A stretch of 64,000 nt of DNA from Lepidurus packardi (lineage: Eukaryota > Arthropoda > Branchiopoda > Notostraca > Triopsidae). The stretch covers positions 124,001-188,000 of the forward strand of contig JAKZAN010000056.1 in NCBI GenBank assembly GCA_023053545.1, given 5' to 3'. The position numbers were made by a program, and so were the translations under genes. The notes beneath the pieces were generated by a model, which did not search any database, was not told the DNA's origin, and saw only the letters and a program-made list of their open reading frames with translations. Positions 1 through 10,865 of this stretch are shown here, piece after piece (position 1 is the stretch's first letter; each line of letters opens with the position of its first letter).

Positions 1-180
1 TTACGGACTGAATTAATTTCATACGGACTGAATTAATTCCTTACTGACTGAATTAATTCCTTACGGACTGAATTAATTCCTTACGGACTGAATTAATTTC
101 GTACGGATTTTATTTATTACTTACGGACTGAATTAATTCTTTACGGATTTAATTAATTCCTTACGGACTGAATTAATTCC

Positions 181-200
181 TTACGGACTGAATTAATTCC
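181..200 (+). repeat. Representative consensus monomer with internal dyad
   Basis: This is an exact copy of the consensus. Positions 10-19 form the perfect palindrome GAATTAATTC, containing two AATT steps and an ATTAAT core. Positions 3-7 (ACGGA) carry the only CpG. The next monomer begins TTAC, so each junction reads CC-TTAC-GG, where CC and GG are complementary flanks around a 4-nt core; this geometry matters for the flipped variant H. The 20-bp length is close to two turns of B-DNA, which places the AATT tracts at nearly constant rotational phase. Any effect on bending or nucleosome position is inference. Confidence 0.95.
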
Positions 201-240
201 TTACGGACTGAATTAATTCCTTACGGACTTAATTAATTCC

Positions 241-2611
241 TTACGTACTTAATTAATTCTTCACGGTCTGAATTAATTCCGTACGGATTTTATTAATTAC
301 TTACGGACTGAATTAATTCTTTACGGACTGAATTAATACCTTACGGACTGAATTAAATCCTTACGGACAGAAATAATTCCTTACGGACTGAATTAACTCC
401 TTACTTAATTAATTAATTCCTTACGGACTGAATTAATTCCTTACGGACTGAATAAATTCCTTACGGACTGAATTATTTCCTTACGGACTGAATTAATTCT
501 TTAGGATTGATTGAATTCCTTTCTTACTGAATTAATTCCTTACGGACTGAATTAATTCCTTACGGACTGAATTAATTCCTTACGGAATGAATTAATTCCT
601 TACGGACTGAATTAATTTCATACGGACTGAATTAATTTCTTACGGACTGAATTAATTCCTTACTGACTGAATTAATTCCTTACGGACTGAATTAATTCCT
701 TACGGACTGAATTAATTCCTTACGGACTGAATTAATTCCTTACGGACTGAATTAATACCTTATGGACTTAATTAATTCCGAAAGGAATGAATTAATTAAT
801 TACGGACTGAAATAATTCCTTACGGACTGAATTAATTACTTACGGACTGAATTAATTCCTTAATTAATTCCTTACGGACTGAATTAATTTCATACGGACT
901 GAATTAATTCCTTACGGACTGAATTAATTCCTTACTGACTGAATTAATTCCTTACGGACTGAATTAATTCCTTACCGACTGAATTAATTTCGTACGGATT
1001 TTATTTATTACTTACGGACTGAATTAATTCCTTACGGATTTAATTAATTCCTTACGGACTTAATTATTTCCATACGGACTGAATTAATTCTTTTGGATTG
1101 ATTGAATTCCTTTCTTACTGAATTAATTCCTTACGGACTGAATTAATTCCTTACTTACTGAATTAATTCATTACGGACATAATTAATCCATTACGGACTG
1201 AATTAATTCCTTACGTACTGAACTTATTCATTACGGACTGAATTAATTCCTTACGGACTGAATTAATTCCTTACGGACTGAATTAATACCTAAGGGACTG
1301 AATTAATACCTTGTGGACTGAATTAAATCCTTACGGACAGAATTAAATCCTTACGGACTGAATTAATTCCTTACGGACTGAATTAATTCCTTACGGACTG
1401 AATTTTTTCCTTACGGACTTAATTAATTCCTTACGGACTTAATTAATTCCTTACGGACTGAGTTAATACCTTACGGACTGAATTAAATCCTTACGGACTG
1501 AATTAATTCCTTACGGACTGAATTAATTTCTTACGGACTGAAATAATTCCTTACTGACTGAATTAATTCCTTACGGACGGAATTAATTCCTTACGGACTG
1601 AATTAATTCCTTACGGACTTAATTAATTCCTTACGGACTTAATTAATTCCTTACGTACTTAGTTAATTCCTTACGGTCTGAATAAATTCCGTACGGATTT
1701 TATTAACTACTTACGGACTGAATTAATTCCTTACGGACTTAATTGATTCCTTACGGACTGAATTAATTCCTTACGGACTGAATTAATTCCTTACGGACTG
1801 AATTATTTCCTTACGGACTGAATTAATTCCGTAAGGAATGAATAAATTAATTACGGACTGAAATAATTCCTTACTAACTTCATTAATTCCTTTCGGACTT
1901 AATTAATTCATTACGGACTTAATTAATTCCTTACGGACTTAATTAATTCACTACGGACTGAATTAATACCTTACGGACTGAATTAAATCCTTACGGACTG
2001 AATTAATTCCTTACGGACTTAATTAATTCCTTACTTAATTAATTAATTCCTTACGGACTGAATTAATTCCTTACGGACTGAATTAATTCCTTACGGACTG
2101 AATTAATTCCTTACGGAATGAATTAATTCCTTACGGACTGAATTAATTTCATACGGACTGAATTAATTTCTTACGGACTGAATTAATTCCTTACTGACTG
2201 AATTAATTCCTTACGGACTGAATTAATTCCTTACGGACTGAATTAATTCCTTACGGACTGAATTAATTCCTTACGGACTGAATTAATACCTTACGGACTT
2301 AATTAATTCTTCACGGTCTGAATTAATTCCGTACGGATTTTATTAATTACTTACGGACTGAATTAATTCTTTACGGACTGAATTAATACCTTACGGACTG
2401 AATTAAATCCTTACGGACAGAAATAATTCCTTACGGACTGAATTAACTCCTTACTTAATTAATTAATTCCTTACGGACTGAATTAATTCCTTACGGACTG
2501 AATTAATTCCTTACGGACTGAATTATTTCCTTACGGACTGAATTAATTCTTTAGGATTGATTGAATTCCTTTCTTACTGAATTAATTCCTTACGGACTGA
2601 ATTAATTCCTT
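241..2611 (+). repeat. Partial 2,050-bp-spaced duplication
   Basis: About 320 bp at 241-575 recur at 2291-2611 with exactly 2,050 bp between matching landmarks: the tcacggtctg variant at 261 and 2311, the ttacttaatt variant at 401 and 2451, and the G dimer at 501 and 2551. Beyond this the order of landmarks is kept (H, T, F1) but spacing changes to 1,850 and then 1,910 bp, reflecting whole-monomer gains and losses. I infer an older duplication partly eroded by unequal exchange. Confidence 0.75.
1171..1230 (+). repeat. Possible ancestral form of the P end
   Basis: Three monomers begin ttacggacat, ttacgg and ttacgtactg; the first ends aatcca and the last reads aacttattca. The P cassette carries the same aatcca and gtactgaacttattca halves directly joined, with no consensus monomer between. 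The arrangement here could be the precursor, or a derivative with one monomer gained. It is the only such form I saw in the window. Confidence 0.5.
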
Positions 2612-3479
2612 ACGGACTTAATTAACTCCGTAAGGAATGAATTAATTAATTACGGACTGAAATAATTCCTTACGGACTGAATTAATTACTTACGGACTGA
2701 CTTAATTCCTTAATTAATTCCTTACGGACTGAATTAATTTCATACGGACTGAATTAATTCCTTACGGACTGAATTAATTCCTTACGGACTGAATTAATTT
2801 CATACGGACTGAATTAATTCCTTACGGACTGAATTAATTCCTTACTGACTGAATTAATTCCTTACGGACTGAATTAATTCCTTACGGACTGAATTAATTT
2901 CGTACGGATTTTATTTATTACTTACGGACTGAATTAATTCCTTACGGATTTAATTAATTCCTTACGGACTGAATTAATTCCTTACGGACTGAATTAATTC
3001 CTTAGGATTGACTGAATTCCTTTCTTACCGAATTAATTCCTTACGGACTGAATTAATTCCTTACGGTCTGAATTAATTCCGTACGGATTTTATTAACTAC
3101 TTACGGACTGAATTAATTCCTTACGGACTTAATTAATTCCTTACGGACTGAATTAATTCCTTACGGACTGAATTAATTCCTTACGGACTGAATTATTTCC
3201 TTACGGACTGAATTAATTCTTTAGGATTGATTGAATTCCTTTCTTACCGAATTAATTCCTTACGGACTGAATTAATTCCTTACGGACTTCATTAATTCTT
3301 TTCGGACTTAATTAATTCATTACGGACTTAATTAATTCTCTACGGACTTAATTAATTCTCTACGGACTGAATTAATACCTTACGGACTGAATTAAATCCT
3401 TACGGACAGAATTAATTCCTTACGGACTGAATTAATTCCTTACGGACTTAATTATTTCCTTACGGACTGAATTAATTCT

Positions 3480-3518
3480 TTAGGATTGATTGAATTCCTT
3501 TCTTACTGAATTAATTCC
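3480..3518 (+). repeat. Variant G: 39-bp phase-shifting dimer (representative)
   Basis: The first half is the 19-mer ttaggattgattgaattcc (CpG lost, one base deleted). The second is tttcttactgaattaattcc. Because the pair is 39 bp, every occurrence moves the 20-bp register back by one base. The 19-mer contains GAATTC, which the consensus lacks. It is usually preceded by a monomer ending aattct and often by one with ttatttcc. Subtypes differ in the second half (tactg, taccg, tacgg, tagcg, tacag) and define lineages. G dimers occur all along the window at roughly 200-600 bp spacing, the best internal ruler of the array. An 18-bp shortened form is at 47978 and 49576. Confidence 0.93.
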
Positions 3519-3658
3519 TTACGGACTGAATTAATTCCTTACGGACTGAATTAATTCCTTACTGACGGAATTAATTCCTTACGGACTGAATTAATTCCTT
3601 ACGGACTGAATTAATTCCTTACGGACTGAATTAATTCCTCACGGACTGAATTAATTCC

Positions 3659-3718
3659 TTACGGACTTAATTAATTCCGTAAGGAATGAATTAATTAATT
3701 ACGGACTGAAATAATTCC
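3659..3718 (+). repeat. Variant H: trimer with flipped 4-bp core (representative)
   Basis: This comprises three monomers with 20-bp spacing preserved: ttacggacttaattaattcc, then gtaaggaatgaattaattaa, then ttacggactgaaataattcc. At the first junction the normal CC-TTAC-GG reads CC-GTAA-GG, the exact reverse complement of the 4-bp core between self-complementary flanks. The result ATTCC-GTAA-GGAAT is a 5-bp perfect stem with a 4-nt loop, extendable to AATTAATTCC paired with GGAAT-g-AATTAATT with one bulged G. The following CC to AA change creates TTAATTAA. Occurrences I located include 1829, 2628, 3677, 4607, 5537, 6447, 7146, 7984, 8395, 9472, 9823, 10461, 10951, 12260, 13449, 16708, 18246, 22362, 24808, 28534, 31732, 36595, 41924 and 45360, with many more to the right end (about 75 in total, not exactly counted). 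Confidence 0.9.
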
Positions 3719-3758
3719 TTACGGACTGAATTAATTACTTACGGACTGAATTAATTCC

Positions 3759-3770
3759 TTAATTAATTCC
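3759..3770 (+). repeat. Variant T: truncated 12-bp monomer (representative)
   Basis: The monomer reads ttaattaattcc: the consensus with cggactga deleted (8 bp). It shifts the register by 12 bp. Flanks are consistent: it follows a ...aattaattcc monomer and is followed by one ending aatttc and then atacgg. Other copies include 860, 2710, 4689, 5619, 8186, 9614, 10543, 11033, 12342, 13531 and 14461, with more to the right, usually inside the P cassette. A single origin spread by duplication is the simplest reading. Confidence 0.9.
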
Positions 3771-4289
3771 TTACGGACTGAATTAATTTCATACGGACTG
3801 AATTAATTCCTTACAGACTGAATTAATTCCTTACTGACTGAATTAATTCCTTAAGGACTGAATTAATTCCTTACGGACTGAATTAATTTCGTACGGATTT
3901 TATTTATTACTTACGGACTGAATTAATTCCTTACGGATTTAATTAATTCCTTACGGACTGAATTAATTCCTTACGGACTGAATTAATTCTTTAGGATTGA
4001 CTGAATTCCTTTCTTACCGAATTAATTCCTTACGGACTGAATTAATTCCTTACGGACTGAATTAATTCCTTACGGACTGAATTAATTCTTTACGGACTGA
4101 ATTAATACCTTACGGACTGAATTAAATCCTTACGGACTGAATTAATTCCTTACGGACTGAATTAATGCCTTACGGACTGAAATAATTCCTTACTGACTGA
4201 ATTAATTCCTTACGGACTGAATTAATTCCTTACGGACTGAATTAATTCCTTACGGACTTAATTAATTCCTTACGGACTTAATTAATTCC

Positions 4290-4349
4290 TTACGTACTTA
4301 ATTAATTCCTTACGGTCTGAATTAATTCCGTACGGATTTTATTAACTAC
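4290..4349 (+). repeat. Variant F2: gtacgg trimer (representative)
   Basis: Three monomers always travel together: ttacgtacttaattaattcc, ttacggtctgaattaattcc and gtacggattttattaactac. The T to G change at the junction creates the perfect 10-bp palindrome TCCGTACGGA. The related F1 (for example 3891-3910) has aatttc before gtacgg and ends ttatttattac. A third form ending ttaattac occurs at about 300, 2330, 42120, 44030 and 47510. F2 recurs throughout the window; F1 only to about 21.7 kb. Confidence 0.88.
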
Positions 4350-7300
4350 TTACGGACTGAATTAATTCCTTACGGACTTAATTAATTCCTTACGGACTGA
4401 ATTAATTCTTTAGGATTGATTGAATTCCTTTCTTACTGAATTAATTCCTTACGGACTGAATTAATTCCTTACGGACTGAATTAATTCCTTACTGACGGAA
4501 TTAATTCCTTACGGACTGAATTAATTCCTTACGGACTGAATTAATTCCTTACGGACTGAATTAATTCCTCACGGACTGAATTAATTCCTTACGGACTTAA
4601 TTAATTCCGTAAGGAATGAATTAATTAATTACGGACTGAAATAATTCCTTACGGACTGAATTAATTACTTACGGACTGAATTAATTCCTTAATTAATTCC
4701 TTACGGACTGAATTAATTTCATACGGACTGAATTAATTCCTTACAGACTGAATTAATTCCTTACTGACTGAATTAATTCCTTAAGGACTGAATTAATTCC
4801 TTACGGACTGAATTAATTTCGTACGGATTTTATTTATTACTTACGGACTGAATTAATTCCTTACGGATTTAATTAATTCCTTACGGACTGAATTAATTCC
4901 TTACGGACTGAATTAATTCTTTAGGATTGACTGAATTCCTTTCTTACCGAATTAATTCCTTACGGACTGAATTAATTCCTTACGGACTGAATTAATTCCT
5001 TACGGACTGAATTAATTCTTTACGGACTGAATTAATACCTTACGGACTGAATTAAATCCTTACGGACTGAATTAATTCCTTACGGACTGAATTAATGCCT
5101 TACGGACTGAAATAATTCCTTACTGACTGAATTAATTCCTTACGGACTGAATTAATTCCTTACGGACTGAATTAATTCCTTACGGACTTAATTAATTCCT
5201 TACGGACTTAATTAATTCCTTACGTACTTAATTAATTCCTTACGGTCTGAATTAATTCCGTACGGATTTTATTAACTACTTACGGACTGAATTAATTCCT
5301 TACGGACTTAATTAATTCCTTACGGACTGAATTAATTCTTTAGGATTGATTGAATTCCTTTCTTACTGAATTAATTCCTTACGGACTGAATTAATTCCTT
5401 ACGGACTGAATTAATTCCTTACTGACGGAATTAATTCCTTACGGACTGAATTAATTCCTTACGGACAGAATTAATTCCTTACGGACTGAATTAATTCCTT
5501 ACGGACTGAATTAATTCCTTACGGACTTAATTAATTCCGTAAGGAATGAATGAATTAATTACGGACTGAAATAATTCCTTACGGACTGAATTAATTACTT
5601 ACGGACTGAATTAATTCCTTAATTAATTCCTTACGGACTGAATTAATTTCATACGGACTGAATTAATTCCTTACAGACTGAATTAATTCCTTACTGACTG
5701 AATTAATTCCTTACGGACTGAATTAATTCCTTACGGACTGAATTAATTTCGTACGGATTTTATTTATTACTTACGGACTGAATTAATTCCTTACGGATTT
5801 AATTAATTCCTTACGGACTGAATTAATTCCTTACGGACTGAATTAATTCTTTAGGATTGACTGAATTCCTTTCTTACCGAATTAATTCCTTACGGACTGA
5901 ATTAATTCCTTACGGACTGAATTAATTCCTTACGGACTGAATTAATTCTTTACGGACTGAATTAATACCTTACGGACTGAATTAAATCCTTACGGACTGA
6001 ATTAATTCCTTACGGACTGAATTAATGCCTTACGGACTGAAATAATTCCTTACTGACTGAATTAATTCCTTACGGACTGAATTAATTCCTTACGGACTGA
6101 ATTAATTCCTTACGGACTTAATTAATTCCTTACGGAATTAATTAATTCCTTACGTACTTAATTAATTCCTTACGGTCTGAATTAATTCCGTACGGATTTT
6201 ATTAACTACTTACGGACTGAATTAATTCCTTACGGACTTAATTAATTCCTTACGGACTGAATTAATTCCTTACGGACTGAATTAATTCCTTACGGACTGA
6301 ATTAATTCCTTACGGACTGAATTAATTCCTTACGGACTGAATTATTTCCTTACGGACTGAATTAATTCTTTAGGATTGATTGAATTCCTTTCTTACCGAA
6401 TTAATTCCTTACGGACTGAATTAATTCCTTACGGACTTAATTAATTCCGTAAGGAATGAATTAATTAATTACGGACTGAAATAATTCCTTACGGACTGAA
6501 TTAATTCCTTACGGACTTCATTAATTCTTTTCGGACTTAATTAATTCATTACGGACTTAATTAATTCTTTACGGACTTAATTAATTCTCTACGGACTGAA
6601 TTAATACCTTACGGACTGAATTAAATCCTTACGGACAGAATTAATTCCTTACGGACTGAATTAATTCCTTACGGACTTAATTATTTCCTTACGGACTGAA
6701 TTAATTCTTTAGGATTGATTGAATTCCTTTCTTACTGAATTAATTCCTTACGGACTGAATTAATTCCTTACGGACTGAATTAATTCATTACGGACTGAAT
6801 TAATTCCTTACGGACTGAATTAATTCCTTACGGACTGAATTATTTCCTTACGGACTTAATTAATTCCTTACGGACTTAATTAATTCCTTACGGACTGAAT
6901 TAATACCTTACGGACTGAATTAAATCCTTACGGACTGAATTAATTCCTTACGGACGGAATTAATTCCTTACGGACTGAATTAATTCCTTACGGACTTAAT
7001 TAATTCCTTACGGACTTAATTAATTCCTTACGTACTTAATTAATTCCTTATGGTCTGAATAAATTCCGTACGGATTTTATTAACTACTTACGGACTGAAT
7101 TAATTCCTTACGGATTGAATTAATTCCTTACGGACTTAATTAATTCCGTAAGGAATGAATTAATTAATTACGGACTGAAATAATTCCTTACGGACTGAAT
7201 TAATTCCTTACGGACTTCATTAATTCCTTTCGGACTTAATTAATTCATTACGGACTTAATTAATTCTTTACGGACTTAATTAATTCTCTACGGACTGAAT

Positions 7301-8125
7301 TAATACCTTACGGACTGAATTAAATCCTTACGGACAGAATTAATTCCTTACGGACTGAATTAATTCCTTACGGACTTATTTATTTCCTTACGGACTGAAT
7401 TAATTCTTTAGGATTGATTGAATTCCTTTCTTACTGAATTAATTCCTTACGGACTGAATTAATTCCTTACGGACTGAATTAATTCCTTACGGACTGAATT
7501 AATTCCTTACGGACTGAATTAATTCCTTACGGACTGAATAAATACCTAACGGACTGAATTAATACCTTACGGACTGAATTAAATCCTTACGGACAGAATT
7601 AAATCCTTACGGACTGAATTAATTCCTTACGGACTGAATTAATTCCTTACGGACTGAATTAATTCCTTACGGACTGAATTAAATCCTTACGGACTGAATT
7701 AATTCCTTACGGACTGAAATAATTCCTTACTGACTGAATTATTCCTTACGGACGGAATTAATTCCTTACGGACTGAATTAATTCCTTACGGACTTAATTA
7801 ATTCCTTACGTACTTAATTAATTCCTTACGGTCTGAATAAATTCCGTACGGATTTTATTAACTACTTACGGACTGAATTAATTCCTTACGGACTTAATTA
7901 ATTCCTTACGGACTGAATTAATTCCTTACGGACTGAATTAAATCCTTACGGACTGAATTAATTCCTTACGGACTTAATCAATTCCGTAAGGAATGAATTA
8001 ATTAATTACGGACTGAAATAATTCCTTACTAACTTCATTAATTCCTTTCGGACTTAATTAATTCATTACGGACTTAATTAATTCCTTACGGACTGAATTA
8101 AATCCTTACGGACAGAATTAATTCC

Positions 8126-8277
8126 TTACGGACTGTATTAATTCCTTTCTTACTGAATTAATTCCTTAAGGACTGAATTAATTCCTTAATTAATTCCTTA
8201 CGGACTGAATTAATTTCATACGGACTGAATTAATTCATTACGGACTTAATTAATCCAATACGTACTGAACTTATTCA
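8126..8277 (+). repeat. Variant P: 152-bp cassette (first occurrence)
   Basis: In order: ttacggactgtattaattcc, a tttcttactg monomer without its usual 19-bp partner, a ttaagg monomer, the T 12-mer (8186-8197), a monomer ending aatttc, one starting atacgg and ending ttca, one ending aatcca (8238-8257), and atacgtactgaacttattca (8258-8277). Seven 20-mers plus one 12-mer give 152 bp. Later copies often lack T and the following monomer, giving 120 bp (for example at about 34,687, 35,640 and 38,093). The last part recurs at about 9.69, 18.51, 19.80, 24.67, 26.03, 28.39, 29.75, 33.78, 36.8, 40.5, 47.3, 50.2, 55.98 and 63.2 kb. A subtype with aatgaaatacg is at 51488, 52637, 54096 and 55245. Confidence 0.88.
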
Positions 8278-9393
8278 TTACGGACTGAATTATTTCCTTA
8301 CGGACTGAATTAATTCTTTAGGATTGATTGAATTCCTTTCTTACTGAATTAATTCCTTACGGACTGAATTAATTCCTTACGGACTTAATTAATTCCGTAA
8401 GGAATGAATTAATTAATTACGGACTGAAATAATTCCTTTCGGACTGAATTAATACCTGACGGACTTAATTAATTCCTTACGGACTTAATTAATTCACTAC
8501 GGACTGAATTAATACCTTACGGACTGAATTAAATCCTTACGGACAGAATTAATTCCTTACGGACTGAATTAATTCCTTACGGACTTAATTATTTCCTTAC
8601 GGACTGAATTAATTCTTTAGGATTGATTGAATTCCTTTCTTACTGAATTAATTCCTTACGGACTGAATTAATTCCCTACGGACTGAATTAATTCTTTACG
8701 GACTTAATTAATTCCTTACGGACTGAATTAATACCTTACGGACTGAATTAAATCCTTACGGACTGAATTAATTCCTTACGGACTGAATTAATTCCTTTCT
8801 TACCGAATTAATTCCTTACGGACTGAATTAATTCCTTACGGACTGAATTAATTCCTTACGGACTTAATTATTTCCTTACGGACTGAATTAATTCTTTAGG
8901 ATTGATTGAATTCCTTTCTTAGCGAATTAATTCCTTACGGACTGAATTAATTCCTTACGGACTGAATTAATTCCTTACGGACTGAATTAATTCCTTACGG
9001 ACTGAATTAATTCCTTACGGACTGAATTAATACCTTACGGACTGAATTAAATCCTTACGGACTGAATTAATTCCTTACGGACTGAATTAATTCCTTACGG
9101 ACTGAATTAATTCCTTACGGACTTAATAAATTCCTTACGTACTTAATTAATTCCTTACGGTCTGAATTAATTCCGTACGGATTTTATTAACTACTTACGG
9201 ACTGAATTAATTCCTTACGGACTTAATTAATTCCTTACGGACTGAATTAATTCATTACGGACTTAATTAATTCCTTACGGACTGAATTAAATCCTTACGG
9301 ACAGAATTAATTCCTTACGGACTGAATTAATTCTTTAGGATTGATTGAATTCCTTTCTTACTGAATTAATTCCTTACGGACTGAATTAATTCC

Positions 9394-9473
9394 TTGCGGA
9401 CTGAATTAATTCATTACCGACATAATTAAATCCTTACAGACTGAAATTATTCCTTATGGACTTAACTAATACC
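9394..9473 (+). repeat. Variant Q: 80-bp tetramer (first occurrence)
   Basis: Four successive altered monomers begin ttgcgg, ttaccgacat, ttacag and ttatgg, and end in an H flip. Two of the changes (CpG to CpA in ttacag, CpG to TpG in ttatgg) look like cytosine deamination fixed by copying. Q is absent from the first 9.3 kb. It recurs at about 24.4, 25.7, 26.2, 28.1, 29.4, 30.04, 31.65, 31.85, 33.45, 35.4, 36.5, 37.5, 37.9, 39.2, 40.2, 41.3, 43.2, 45.0, 47.0, 48.25, 51.2, 51.9, 53.8, 54.5, 55.7 and 58.0 kb. Subtypes (ttgcgg or tttcgg start; cataatt or cataact) mark lineages. Confidence 0.9.
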
Positions 9474-10263
9474 GTAAGGAATGAATTAATTAATTACGGA
9501 CTGAAATAATTCCTTACGGACTGAATTAATTCCTTACGGACTGAATTAATTCCTTACGGACTGTATTAATTCCTTTCTTACTGAATTAATTCCTTAAGGA
9601 CTGAATTAATTCCTTAATTAATTCCTTACGGACTGAATTAATTTCATACGGACTGAATTAATTCATTACGGACTTAATTAATCCAATACGTACTGAACTT
9701 ATTCATTACGGACTGAATTATTTCCTTACGGACTGAATTAATTCTTTAGGATTGATTGAATTCCTTTCTTACTGAATTAATTCCTTACGGACTGAATTAA
9801 TTCCTTACGGACTTAATTAATTCCGTAAGGAATGAATTAATTAATTACGGACTGAAATAATTCCTTACGGAATGAATTAAATCCTTACGGACTTCATTAA
9901 TTCCTTTCGGACTGAATTAATACCTGACGGACTTAATTAATTCCTTACGGACTTAGTTAATTCACTACGGACTGAATTAATACCTTACGGACTGAATTAA
10001 ATCCTTACGGACAGAATTAATTCCTTACGGACTGAATTAATTCCTTACGGACTTAATTATTTCCTTACGGACTGAATTAATTCTTTAGGATTGATTGAAT
10101 TCCTTTCTTACTGAATTAATTCCTTACGGACTGAATTAATTCCCTACGGACTGAATTAATACCTTACGGACTGAATTAAATCCTTACGGACAGAATTAAT
10201 TCCTTACGGACTGAATTAATTCCTTACGGACTTAATTATTTCCTTACGGACTGAATTAATTCT

Positions 10264-10865
10264 TTAGGATTGATTGAATTCCTTTCTTACTGAATTAATT
10301 CCTTACGGACTGAATTAATTCCTTACGGACTGAATTAATTCCTTACTGACGGAATTAATTCCTTACGGACTGAATTAATTCCTTACGGACTGAATTAATT
10401 CCTTACGGACTGAATTAATTCCTTACGGACTGAATTAATTCCTTACGGACTTAATTAATTCCGTAAGGAATGAATTAATTAATTACGGACTGAAATAATT
10501 CCTTACGGACTGAATTAATTACTTACGGACTGAATTAATTCCTTAATTAATTCCTTACGGACTGAATTAATTTCATACGGACTGAATTAATTCCTTACAG
10601 ACTGAATTAATTCCTTACTGACTGAATTAATTTCGTACGGATTTTATTTATTACTTACGGACTGAATTAATTCCTTACGGATTTAATTAATTCCTTACGG
10701 ACTGAATTAATTCCTTACGGACTGAATTAATTCTTTAGGATTGACTGAATTCCTTTCTTACCGAATTAATTCCTTACGGATTGAATTAATTCCTTACGGA
10801 CTGAATTAATTCCTTACGGACTGAATTAATTCTTTACGGACTGAATTAATACCTTACGGACTGAA
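10264..10865 (+). repeat. Truncated 930-bp unit at the end of block A
   Basis: The unit starts with the G dimer at 10264 and keeps H at 10461 (+197) and T at 10543 (+279), as in the full units. It lacks two monomers before F1 and is cut off at about 10,865, where the sequence jumps into the start of block B. The same shortened version recurs complete at 20385, so truncation here is the A/B duplication junction, not random decay. Confidence 0.8.

Larger units (their letters stand above)
1..2540 (+). repeat. Left segment, heterogeneous monomers
   Basis: This stretch is made of consensus monomers mixed with F1 and F2 junction monomers (from 101, 281, 990, 1690 and 2330), G dimers (from 501 and about 1092), one T 12-mer at 860-871 and H flips (a variant with GAAA at about 778, a standard one at 1829). 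Landmarks at 261, 401 and 501 recur 2,050 bp later at 2311, 2451 and 2551, so part of this segment was copied; similarity breaks after about 575. Monomer variants are more diverse here than in the 22-30 kb section. No gene or unique sequence is present. Confidence 0.85.
3480..6250 (+). repeat. 930-bp higher-order repeat, three tandem copies
   Basis: Copies occupy 3480-4409, 4410-5339 and 5340 to about 6250. Each has 47 monomers: 44 of 20 bp, two 19-mers and one 12-mer, which sum to 930. Landmarks sit at fixed offsets from the start: G dimer at 0, H flip at +197, T 12-mer at +279, F1 at +411, a second G dimer (ttgactg, taccg form) at +511, F2 at +850. These offsets hold in all three copies (T at 3759, 4689, 5619; F1 at 3891, 4821, 5751; F2 at 4330, 5260, 6190). 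I noticed no difference between the first two copies; the third differs at a few bases and loses register after about 6250, where extra consensus monomers precede the next G at 6370. Confidence 0.92.

Noticed and set aside
3480-3498. TTAGG inside the G 19-mer as an arthropod telomere repeat
   Set aside because: It occurs once per G variant and never in tandem; it results from loss of the C in ttacgg.
3679-3698. H hairpin as a transcription terminator or small RNA
   Set aside because: The stem is only 5 bp perfect, has no T-tract in a gene context, and is a recurring satellite variant.
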